From contig BFEA01000270.1 of assembly GCA_003427395.1 (NCBI GenBank), positions 415,164 to 453,839 of the forward strand: DNA of 38,676 nucleotides. The letters run 5' to 3'. This DNA is from Chara braunii. Lineage: Eukaryota; Streptophyta; Charophyceae; Charales; Characeae. Below are positions 30,201 to 38,676 of this stretch, in pieces. The notes under the pieces are model-generated. The model saw nothing but the letters and a program-made list of their open reading frames with translations. It was not told the DNA's origin and did not search any database. Made by a program: the position numbers and the translations under genes. Every line of letters starts with the position of its first letter. Position 1 is the first letter of the stretch.

Positions 30201-30972
30201 TTCAGGTCTTCAATCGAATCCTCCTTGCTAGTGGGACATCGCCAGAGGGTTATTCTATCCATCTGATTCCTTCCTTCTTGGCCATTAGACCCCGCTAATG
30301 TGGGGTTGGAGAGGGGTAGGGGGAGGTGCAAGTAACTGGCCAAAGATGCTCGACACAAGCATCGCCGGTTCCCCGTCGGCAATGCCTGATCACCCTGCAT
30401 CATCATGATGAGGGGCTGATACAAGCCTTGCTCTCTCACCAGTTTGGCAATCCGCTAACCAACGGAAGGGAAGGCAACCCAAAGCAGTAGTACTGGCAAG
30501 AATATGAGATAGATAAGAGACAAATATAGCTATAGATTGACGCGAGGATGGGTTGGGGAGGGAGGACAAACCTTCCTTTTTCAAGCTGCACTTGCGCTAG
30601 CGCTAGCGCCAGCGCCCTGCTGCCGGCCGACCAACAGGGCTCGGTCGTCCCGGCGCAACTGGTGTCTGGGAGGTTTGGCTCCCGGGCTGCTGGGCCTGTG
30701 TGCGCACCCGATAGGGAGACGGGGTTTGTTGATAGCCATGTGGCACCTATTGGTTGGTGACGTGTGTGTCCCACGATGCGTGGACAGTGGAAACACTGGT
30801 TGAGTGAATGATTGGAATTTTGTGCGAATAGCGGCACAACTTTCTTAGTACGTCATGGTGACAGAGGCGAAATTGCAACGGGGGGCCGGTGATTGGCTGT
30901 CTACCCTGGAGATGGGAGGGCGGCGGCTCCAGGCGGTGGTGAGGGTTTTGTCGTACCAGCTGCATTCAAGAT
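30201..30972. other. Unassigned DNA
   Basis: No gene recognised. A short (GCTAGCGC)-like run lies at about 30594-30612. Confidence 0.4.
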
Positions 30973-31665
30973 ATGCTGGATATTCTGTGGGAGCTGGAGG
31001 AGGGACCGGCTCCGCAGTTTTATGCTTACATGGATAGGAGAGGGGTGGAGGCAAGGATGGGAGTCTGGCAAGCTCTTTTTCGGGAGGGGCAAGACCTGCG
31101 CTACCGGCTGGAGGATCACCTGGCAATGGACGACAAAGCTGTAGATGGGGAGCTACTTCTATGTCATCTTGGCAGTGGCTTCAGGACTGCAGGCGGGATT
31201 GACAATCATCTGCGGCTGGAGGGAGATAGCGTCTACACTGAAGATGTGACTGATTACACCTATACTGAAGATGTGACCCATCCTACTGGCACAACGTCAA
31301 CACCAATGGTTAGTACAACAACGACATCACTCATGGAACGAACTTCTGGCGACGGGCTGGTCGCTGCTATTATATCAACGACAATACGACATGGTTTTGC
31401 TTTTCGATTGCAGACAATAGAGGCAACCACCCAGGCGTGCACACCTGATGTGGCGCGTCGGACACCATCTATACCATCTATATCATCCATAATGTTTCCC
31501 TCTCACATGCAGGGCTTGTCCAGTAGTGTGTGCAGCTTAGCTACCGTGATGCCCCGCGGATTGCGATTGCCATGTCAACTGGTCGAGATCAGGTGGGGTT
31601 CAGTGTGGATAGTGGTGACGGGTGAGTGCTTCGTCTTGGTTTTGCCTCGGATGGGGGTAGGATAG
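30973..31665 (+). CDS. Hypothetical open frame (230 codons), doubtful
   Basis: Open frame from an ATG with an acidic N-terminal half (ILWELEEGP, DLRYRLEDHLAMDDKAVDGE) and a Thr/Ser-rich middle that includes a repeated YTEDVT. The C-terminal third is hydrophobic without a clear membrane pattern. I see no motif and no homologue in the window. Nucleotide repeats (TACACTGAAGATGTGAC twice, 31233-31280) suggest part of the frame is repeat-derived. It could be chance. Confidence 0.2.
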   Translation: MLDILWELEEGPAPQFYAYMDRRGVEARMGVWQALFREGQDLRYRLEDHLAMDDKAVDGELLLCHLGSGFRTAGGIDNHLRLEGDSVYTEDVTDYTYTEDVTHPTGTTSTPMVSTTTTSLMERTSGDGLVAAIISTTIRHGFAFRLQTIEATTQACTPDVARRTPSIPSISSIMFPSHMQGLSSSVCSLATVMPRGLRLPCQLVEIRWGSVWIVVTGECFVLVLPRMGVG

Positions 31666-32576
31666 AGGCTGGGGCTGGAGTAGGGGAGGTAATGGGCCGG
31701 TTGATGAGGATTCGTGGCGCGTTTACCCAATTATGCGGTATGATTAGTTGACTCGCTTACTGTTAGGATAGTTTTTCCGCTAATATACACTGAAAGGCTG
31801 CCATCATACTTTTGCATGTGTATATTACGACTTACATCATCTGCCTTTTGCGGTCAGATAGCTGGTGACTGATATAGATTGTGTTGTTATCCTGAGTACG
31901 CTCACAATGCTTGATCCACCGTATTGTTGGAGGTTGGGAGGTTAATCCTTCCCTGAGTTAGGGAAGCAATCAATGCCTTCACCCCGGTAGTATATCGTTT
32001 ATACTGACATAGCGACATAGGTGCCGATAGTATCAGCCCCTCCATCTACAACCATAGTGATTGATTGGTTGATATCCTCTTCTTGCACTCATAGCTGTTT
32101 AGAATACACAAGGTTACTTAGAGATAGGATATACAGAAGGTGCACCTGCTGTGGGCGCAGTATAACTACACTAATTCAAAAAATTGAGTTGTACAGGGAA
32201 GCTGGACCCGATTTCCAGCAGGTGTTGGTCCCCACCAATGGATGGAGCCTTCAATACTGGGGCCTGCTTAACGGTTTAGTGCGTTGGAGGAGTAACCTTC
32301 TGAATGTTTCCCGGGTGAGTCTGTCATTGAATATTACTCCTTTTTGTTGGAGCCAATCTTTCCATTGTGCCTGTTGCTGGATTTAGATCATATCAAGTAT
32401 CTGATTGCATGACTCCTCTTATATGTCCAGTAGGCATCCGAGATGGGGTGAATTTCCATCTTCTGTTTGGCTTCTTTAATTAGATTAATTCATTTCTGTT
32501 CAGCCTGTTGTTTTTTAATTGCTTTGATTCTTGAGAGGACTTCAAGAGAGTTTTTCAGAATATTATACCTTCTTCT

Positions 32577-32612
<36 letters not shown>

Positions 32613-33540
32613 AAAAACAGAACCTTACGGTTGTGGCTCCTTTTCCATTCTGGGGAGCGTCAGTCCGGTTCCTATTCCACCAGTATGTCAGAAATCTATT
32701 ACAATGGGTACTCACACACGCTCCTCCCCCTTACGGTAGGAAGGCCCGGAAGACGACATTGATTACTTCCCAAGGAAGGATGTACCACTCTTCACCCCTG
32801 CCTAAGTTAGCCTGCTTGATGTACTCTTGGACTTGGAAGACCTCTCAGATTTATGGACCTGTCTTGTAACTGCTGAGGGGCTTTCTATATGGGCTGACTC
32901 TAGCTTTTCCTCTCAGCTGTATGGCTGTCGGATCTGTGTATTGATGGTAGAGCTAGCTCAGCCTTCATCTGCGCCCTTGTCTAAGACCCTAATCTAACCT
33001 TTCTATGCACTGTAGTGCTCTTTAGCCTTAGACTGTGTTTTGGGCTTCTATTTTTGACAAGATGCTTATCCTTCCATCGCTAAACCCTAAGCTCTCATCC
33101 CTTAACTACTTATGGAGGGGGGTATAGTGTCGGGGGAAGGATGTTAGGAGAAATGAGGAGCGTAATAGGTGCGGGACAGCCAAGTGCGGGTGGTATAAAT
33201 TTTGGGTGGGGTGGGAGATGGAGGGGTGGGGGGTGATGGAGGCCTGTAAGGCTGTCGGGACCTTTTTGTTTTTATTTTTCCGGGGAAGTGAGGTTGCGTG
33301 AGGGATGGCGCGGGGACTGTGGGTGGGGAGAAACTGGGTTATATGGAGTGATGTGTAGTGAGGGAGTTGGGCTGAATGTGTAGGTTTGACTGTGACGGGG
33401 GATGGATTGTTGGAGGGGGGTGAGGTGGAGACGTGATCTGCGCTGGTGGTAGTGTTAGCCAGTTTTTGACGTTTTTTATTTCTCCTAAAAGGCCTGATCC
33501 TAGTTTTGCAGTTGAGAATTTATGAATTAATGCGTTTTTT
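31666..33540. other. Unassigned DNA with a TIR-family end, poly(T) and G-rich tract
   Basis: GCTGGACCCGATTTCCAGCA (32201) with a CCCCACCAATGGATGGAGC tail (to about 32250) is an end of the TIR family of 23754-24121; no partner end was found upstream. Poly(T) lies at 32580-32611. At 33204-33234 four G-runs separated by 1, 1 and 7 bases form a possible G-quadruplex on the + strand. Nothing coding. Confidence 0.55.
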
Positions 33541-34320
33541 TTAATTGGGGGCACTGTTTATTTGTTTTAGAGTTTTGGTCCAGAGAATATGTAACTCCGT
33601 TTCTATTGTATGTTTTATTGTGTTGAGTGGGTTATCGGGTGTGATAGGACCATTGCCAAAGGTTAGTTCACACCTTCTTTTCCATAGGCCCCAGATGATT
33701 CCCTTCCTGATAAGTATGAAGAAGAAAGCCTCGAAACCTTTCAGGGGCGGGTTCTGATCTGCGTCGAGGAAAATTGTGGCGGGACTTATTGTGACGGGCT
33801 TGTCAGAGAAGGATTTCCATATGTTTTCCATCCTTTGCCATATGATTCTGGCTTTTGGACAATCGATGAAGCAGTGGTTAAGTGTTTCCGGTCTCTGTTG
33901 GTTGCAGACTTTGCACCAAGAGTCTTGCTCTGTTCTGTTTGCCTTATTGCGTCTTTGTGCCAACCAATGGTTGACTGGCACTGCCCTGTATGCGATTAAC
34001 CAAAGTAGACTGGCTCGTCTGATTGGTTTAGTGCAGAAAATTGATGACCATGGTATGGTTATTTGTGGGTTTGTTATAGTGGGTTCTTCTTTTGTCCATC
34101 TTTTTTGCAGGATATTGGTTATTGAGATGGGTTTAGAAAAACAAAAAAGGTTGTAGCCTAGTCTAGGGGTGTAGTCAGTTATACCTGCTTCTAACTAATC
34201 TTCTTGAGAGGAGAAAAGTTCTCTGGCTTTCTGCCAACGGCCAAGGTGGCGTTTGGCCCACTGCACAAATTTTTCATTCTTGAGATGGTCGACATTGAGG
34301 CGGAATGGGGGAAGGGAGGA
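33541..34320 (-). pseudogene. Second LINE, C-terminal ORF2 remnant on the minus strand
   Basis: Read on the minus strand from about 34320, the frame has FRLNVDHLKNEKFVQWAKRH and LGRWQKARELF, a TAG near 34196, then LEAGITDYTPRLGYNLF. Then comes RRASLLWLIAYRAVPVNHWL, the stretch that precedes the C-terminal zinc motif in plant-type LINEs. The motif itself is W-C-K-V-C (near 33915-33903), then H (about 33874) and C (about 33859) in LNHCFIDCP, followed by ARIIWQRMENIW. The element differs clearly from the LINE at 10-23 kb, so it is another family. Upstream RT sequence is missing, so this is a 5'-truncated or cut copy. Confidence 0.75.
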
Positions 34321-34436
34321 TGCAGATGGATTTCAAAAGGTCAAATTCTGTGGTGACCCGCCTGTAATAACCAGTGCAGTTTTCGGTCAGAGCAGCCTGC
34401 TTTCTTCTGAGAAAGTTTCTGTCGTGTATCTACTCG
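34321..34436. other. Short spacer
   Basis: No recognised feature. Confidence 0.4.
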
Positions 34437-34620
34437 TGTTCGAGCGGAAGATTCATTCTGATTTTGCACATTTGGTGAGTAGTGGAGCGATGCCCATTGA
34501 TCTGTTTGCTTAGGTTTCCAAGTTTACGGGTCTCGGACCGCCGCTCTGCATTCTATATTTTTAGGGCCTCGCTCCACCACACAACGCTCTACATGCATTT
34601 GGACATTTTGTGAATCAGGT
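34437..34620. repeat. Diverged relative of the 124-bp TIR element
   Basis: GAGCGGAAGATTCATTCTGATTTTGC with CACATTTGGTGAGTAGTGGAGCG (34440-34490) resembles 2664-2713. AGGGCCTCGCTCCACCACAC (34562) resembles the inverted left arm. Related GCGCACTACTCACCAAA lies at about 35498, in the opposite orientation. Confidence 0.6.
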
Positions 34621-35770
34621 ACGTTCAAAATGTTGGACTCATCCGAATGCAATTGGTCCGGATGTCGTCCAAGTGTGTTGTGTAATGGTGCGAGGCTCTT
34701 AGAGAGTGTGTCTCCGGGCCACCAACTCTCAAGTCGAAACCTGGAAAAAGGATGGAGAGTTGTCGGAAAGATTCAATTGGAGAATCCCCATGCTGCGCAG
34801 TCTCCAAAAAGGAGAGTCTGTCGTCAGACCCGCCGAGGCGTCGCTTTTTGGAGAGTAGGGCACCCAGCTGTCACTTCTTTTCTTCCTCTTCATTTGCTCA
34901 TAAGAACAGGGCAAAAAAAGAAACAACGGCGGATGTTGTAGGTTTTGAGTTTGCAAAAGCAAAAAAAAAACACGCCCGCAAAGATATCATGCCGTGAGTT
35001 TGAAACGGTATTTTCGGTAGAAACAATCCGTTGGGCTTTTTTTTTGTGTTCCCTTCTGACACTACGGCTGACCCCTGTAGCTATGACACCCGGCCTGACG
35101 CCATGACCGTTGGTATTTTCATTGCTTTTTCGAACTCGGCACCTGTTTTCTTTGCCGGCACGTGTTTTTTTTTGCTCATTCAATACCCGAAAGTGACATC
35201 AACGTCTTACTCCCCCCAAAAAGAACCAGAATGGAGGGTTGTTTGAGTGTGCAAAAAAAGAGAGTTGGTGGAGCGGGGGCTCTGAATCCCGAGGTCATCA
35301 ATTCTCCATTCGCCCTAATTCTGTTTTGCTGTGTTTTCCCAGTTGGCATGGCCTTATGATGGTGTGCATGTGTCCCTGTGCTTGTCTGTTTGCCCGATTT
35401 GCTGTGATTTCCTCGGCTGAGGGCCTCAATGCGCATCTCACGGGAATTGAAAATGAGTGGTGAGTTCTCACGACGGGGAAAAGCTCACCAAGGCTTTGCG
35501 CACTACTCACCAAACAGGTCTCGGCACACTGACAATTTGCAGGTGGGCAAACTGCCCTCACTAGAGACAATCCAGTCCAGACCGGCCGTGTGAACCTATC
35601 CCAACCTCACCACTTCGGTGGCGGCTGTGAAGGATCTGCCAAAAACAAATGTCGCAGGCAGGGAGGATGATGGGGTTGGTGAGCACTCACCAAACCTGAT
35701 TTTCACAGCTTCAAATGGTAAGTCTGTCAGAGGTAACATTGGTGACCTTGCAGCCCATAGGGGATGCATT
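34621..35770. other. Unassigned DNA
   Basis: No gene recognised. A short palindrome TTGGTGAGCACTCACCAA is at about 35673-35690. Short A-runs and T-runs (34962, 35038, 35165) interrupt all frames. Confidence 0.4.
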
Positions 35771-35972
35771 TATACACCAAGGCACATTTTTCGACATTGG
35801 GTCTAATGGTCTTGCATACGGGTGCACATAGGGTGTGCATTTTCGTGGAGGGGATTGGAGGGGGACACGGAGTGTTTTTTGACATTGGTTCTAACTGTCC
35901 TGCGTAGGACAGAAGCGGGTGCACATAGGGTGTGTGTTTTCGGGGAGGGGATCGGAGGGGGACATGGAGCAG
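35771..35972. repeat. 97-bp tandem duplication
   Basis: GGGTGCACATAGGGTG occurs at 35820 and 35917. The sequence before (GACATTGGKTCTAA) and after (TTTCGKGGAGGGGATYGGAG) is shared. Confidence 0.88.
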
Positions 35973-36366
35973 TCAGGTGCTGGAGGACTGGTCGAAGTGC
36001 ATCATGGCATTTATACCGATCGCTGCTAAAAAACGAAACGCTGCCAGGGGTTGAGGCCCAGTCCATGTCTTTTCACCTGTGGTGGTGAGGCCCAGGCCTG
36101 CAAAAAGAAAGTATGCCTACTTTTGCAATTTTTCATGCTCAGAATATTCCATGAAAAAAATCAGGGTCATAGATTTAGTACTGATCTTTGTGAGAAAAAA
36201 ATGAAAAATGAAAACCAGAATTCTTTGATGGCAGAGAAAGTGTTTGCGGCAAAAGAATGCAAATTTGTCTCCCTGCTACTACAGGTAGGCCACATTGTTT
36301 TGGTTCATTGGGCAAGACCCGGGAAAAGAGTGTTAGGTAAAAGAGTGTCAAGGGGAGTGAAACTGC
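35973..36366. other. Unassigned DNA
   Basis: No feature recognised; frames are short. Confidence 0.4.
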
Positions 36367-36599
36367 CATTTCGTCAAAATGGACATCTTTTATTTTTTGA
36401 ACGAAATTGAAACCAACTTTTTTGGCCCAAAACTCGTCAAAATTTGTTGTTCCTGAGGGTCCAAAATTTGTTGTTCCTGAGGGTCCGGCGTTTGTAAAAC
36501 GCCGGACCCTCAGGAACAACAAATTTTGACGAGTTTTCGGCCAAAAAACTCAGTTTCAAATTCGTTCAAAAAATAAAAAATGTCCATTTTGACGAAATG
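36367..36599. repeat. Large inverted repeat (hairpin of about 230 bp, 3-nt loop)
   Basis: CATTTCGTCAAAATGGACA (36367) pairs with TGTCCATTTTGACGAAATG (36581-36599). Pairing continues inward through GGCGTTT and AAACGCC around a GTA loop (36494-36496). Differences are few. The left arm carries a 24-bp unit twice (36439-36462 and 36463-36486), the right arm only once (36504-36527). The hairpin could be a foldback transposon remnant or a small-RNA-producing locus; nothing coding is present. Confidence 0.9.
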
Positions 36600-36650
36600 G
36601 TCGTTGTGATGGTTTATAATCACTACAAGCGCAAGGCCTGTCCAAACATG

Positions 36651-36679
<29 letters not shown>
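36651..36679. repeat. (GT)n microsatellite
   Basis: Uninterrupted GT dinucleotides following the hairpin. Confidence 0.95.
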
Positions 36680-36681
<2 letters not shown>

Positions 36682-37138
36682 ATGTTTCTATTGCATGGCT
36701 TCTGCGACCGCGTCGCAGCATGTTGCGTTGGAAGGTGTGCTTCTAAACAACACCAGGAAATAGCCCGCAGCCCGGGATGAATGCTTATAATGCCCAGCTT
36801 TCAAAAGCCACGAAAAATAAAAAACAAAAGGGGTAACTTCGGCGCAGTCCCGAAAATAGTTTGAAATTGCACTTCAGTCAATCCCGCAAACACAGCACAC
36901 CCCCACGGGACCCCACCTGTCCCGAAACCTAGGTTATATACATTCACCATTACCGGCCCTTTTGCCTCAAGTGCATTTTCAAACTCAAACCCTGACTGCA
37001 CCATAGTTTTCTCAAAACAAAAACAAAAACCAAACCAACCAGCAGTACGGCAAGTACTACAAGGCAAACAAAATGGCAAGGCTAAGGTCAAGACGCAACA
37101 CGGTACTTGGATGACAAGCCACAGCAAAGAACAAAGGG
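36680..37138. other. Unassigned DNA
   Basis: No feature recognised; A-rich near 37015-37035. Confidence 0.4.
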
Positions 37139-37370
37139 TGGAGGGCATGGGGGAGGCTGGCGGGCAGACACACAGCACTAGGCAGAAGAATGAGGCGGCA
37201 ACAACAAGTCAAGAAGTAGCACTAGGGCGGTGAAGCAACAGAACGGAACGTAGGCTGGAGGGCATGGGATAGGCGGGTGGGCAGACAAACAACACTAAGC
37301 AAGAAAGAACAGACAGGAAGTCGAGAAGCAGCACGGCAACAAGACAACAAGGCAGACAAAAGAGCAAGTA
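37139..37370. repeat. 118-bp tandem duplication
   Basis: GGAGGGCATGGG and the sequence after it (AGGCKGGYGGGCAGACA-ACA, CACTA-GCA) recur at 37139 and 37257. Confidence 0.8.
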
Positions 37371-37406
37371 GCTAAAAAAAATAAAGCGAAAAAAATAGAA
37401 CATGAT

Positions 37407-37462
37407 AGATTGTTTCGTCGGAGTTGCACTGACTCATCAGGAGGCTGAACCCTCTACAATCT
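37407..37462 (-). ncRNA. Type III hammerhead ribozyme motif, copy 2
   Basis: Minus-strand motif with all three stems. Stem III: AGATTGT (37462-37456) pairs perfectly with ACAATCT (37413-37407). The cleavage site is after A (37455), in UGUA. Stem I: GAGG (37454-37451) with CCTC (37444-37441), 6-nt loop. The core CTGATGA (37440-37434) and GAAA (37416-37413) are intact. Stem II is GTC/GAC plus a mismatch (A against C) and a further G-C, so it is weaker than in copy 1. Stem III differs from copy 1 but is still self-complementary, which argues for an RNA function, not chance. No LTR, primer-binding site or ORF of a retrozyme or other carrier is visible. Confidence 0.85.
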
Positions 37463-37479
37463 GCGGAATCTCTGTATTT

Positions 37480-38676
37480 GATGGTCTGGGTCATGAACCC
37501 TTTGACCCTTGTTGAAGGCAGACTGTTCCCAAGCAGAACATAGCAGGGGGCAGCAGCCCTGTGGAGCACCAGGCGACATAGTAGAGGCAACACGGCTGCA
37601 CAATGTCAAAACGACTGCAAGGAACAACATGGTATGCAGGACATGCAGCGCGGCAACCGTGTAGTTAAGCACAAGACAACACAAGCAAGGCAACCACACT
37701 GCAAGGGACAACGGGGCAAGCGGACCAGCAGCTCGGCAACCACGGAGCGGAGCACAAGGCACCAGCAACAAGGAAACCAACCCACACAGCACACAAGTGG
37801 CAAACACGGAAGGCACGGCCAGCGGATGAGCAGCAAGGCAGCGGAGCAGCGAAGCGCAAGGTGACACCAACAACACGGCCACACCATACAGCGAACACAG
37901 AATTTACAGCAAACCACATGCGAAGCCAGCGGGACAGGCAGCAAGGCAACGACAGAACGTAGACGAGACAGTCCACACATCCAACACGGAGCAAAGCAGC
38001 ACATGACCTACTCACATCACGATTGAACCCCGCAGACTGTTGGTTCCCGCCACCCACTGAGCCAGGGAGTCACTCCGACGAGTATCTGTCATCACCCACA
38101 GGCAACTGTTACATGACCAGTTGGGCGATGTACATATATAGCCAAGGATCCGCAATGTGATGAAAAGGACTGAATGGACAATGCAGTGCTAGTGGAATCT
38201 CAACAAGCAGTGTACATCCTGATACGTACAAAAATTGTGCTTTGTAGCGCAGTGGAAGACTTAGATATAAGTCCTGACCTGACCGGGACTGACCTCTCTC
38301 ACGTAGTACAAGACAGCGTAGCAGAATGCTAGAATACCAACGACTATCCCAGTCAATGTCGCAATGCAGACCAAACATACATCACCCTCATCACAAGGTG
38401 TGAAGGGCCTGACACTACACACAGGAAGAATGCCTGGTCCAGATCATGCACAGACGAAGAGGAGGTAATCAGACAAAGAAGAGATGGGGAGATGGGAATG
38501 TCGTCAACACCAATTCTTCGTTACCAGTCCCAAATAATCCCTCGTCAAAATGTCTGAAGCCCAATGTCGAGTCTGGATCCAAATGTCACCAATCCCGCTC
38601 TCTCGTAGTCTGCTGATGCAGTGAAGTCAGGTAGCGAGAGGGTGAGAGGGAGATGGTGGACTGAGAAGAGGAAGAA
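37480..38676. other. Low-complexity and unassigned DNA at the window end
   Basis: Between 37620 and 38000 the sequence is rich in CAACACGGCA-type words (GGCAAC, AGCAAGGCA, CACGG) without a fixed period. Frames on the minus strand here are Cys/Leu/Val-rich artefacts of this composition. From 38050 to the end I see no gene or clear repeat. The window ends in purine-rich sequence. Confidence 0.45.

Noticed and set aside
37606-38057. Cys/Leu/Val-rich minus-strand frames of 130-142 codons
   Set aside because: They overlap each other in several frames and follow from the CAACACGG-type low complexity of the region.
38230-38300. tRNA-like A-box sequence (TAGCGCAGTGGAAG) that might mark a tRNA-derived SINE
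   Set aside because: There is no B box, the cloverleaf cannot be drawn, and no second copy is present in the window.

Overview
The window looks like nuclear, non-coding-rich eukaryotic DNA, built almost entirely from transposable elements in several layers of decay, microsatellites, minisatellites and short inverted-repeat elements. I found no tRNA, no rRNA, no CRISPR array and no clear multi-exon host gene. Long (GA)n/(CT)n tracts, a Penelope-like element of the N-terminal GIY-YIG type, an APE-type LINE and type III hammerhead motifs would fit a large, repeat-rich genome of the green lineage (alga, charophyte, moss or lycophyte). That taxonomic guess is an inference; the sequence does not settle it.

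Layout. 1-1045: microsatellites and a hammerhead ribozyme motif on the + strand. 1046-2707: the longest open frame of the window (553 codons, basic and low complexity), whose 3' end lies in a 124-bp inverted-repeat element. 2720-4195: short tandem and inverted repeats. 4200-6640: copy A of an unrecognised repeat family that carries a conserved minus-strand ORF with a C-x-x-C pair. 6890-9100: a dispersed repeat, a minisatellite and a 388-bp tandem duplication. 10024-23103: a degraded LINE (ORF1 with a zinc knuckle and a duplicated 69-residue module; ORF2 with APE endonuclease, RT and a C-terminal zinc motif). The LINE is split inside its RT by a nearly complete Penelope-like element (14633-20383) with pseudo-LTRs and an 8-bp target duplication. 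23104-27540: short TIR elements and dispersed repeats. 27545-29780: copy B of the CxEC-ORF family. 30046-33540: repeat fragments and undistinguished DNA. 33541-34320: C-terminal remnant of a second LINE on the minus strand. 34437-38676: TIR-derived repeats, a large hairpin, tandem repeats and a second hammerhead motif on the minus strand.

How the parts relate. The LINE inserted first and the Penelope-like element jumped into its RT; the LINE frame resumes across the 8-bp duplication. Both elements are dead: frameshifts, many in-frame stops (mostly TGA), and a LINE RT whose catalytic FADD reads FADA beside a deletion. Two assembly problems sit in this region: an exact 38-bp Nextera mate-pair junction at 21463-21500, and a 75-bp duplication around a single N at 14980.

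Most interesting signals: (1) two type III hammerhead motifs at opposite ends of the window with different but self-complementary stems III; (2) the Chlamys/Naiad-like Penelope element with a SAP-like ORF, GIY-YIG domain, CxC linker and RT; (3) the CxEC ORF present in two diverged copies about 23 kb apart; (4) the duplicated 69-residue module in LINE ORF1; (5) the hairpin of about 230 bp at 36367-36599.
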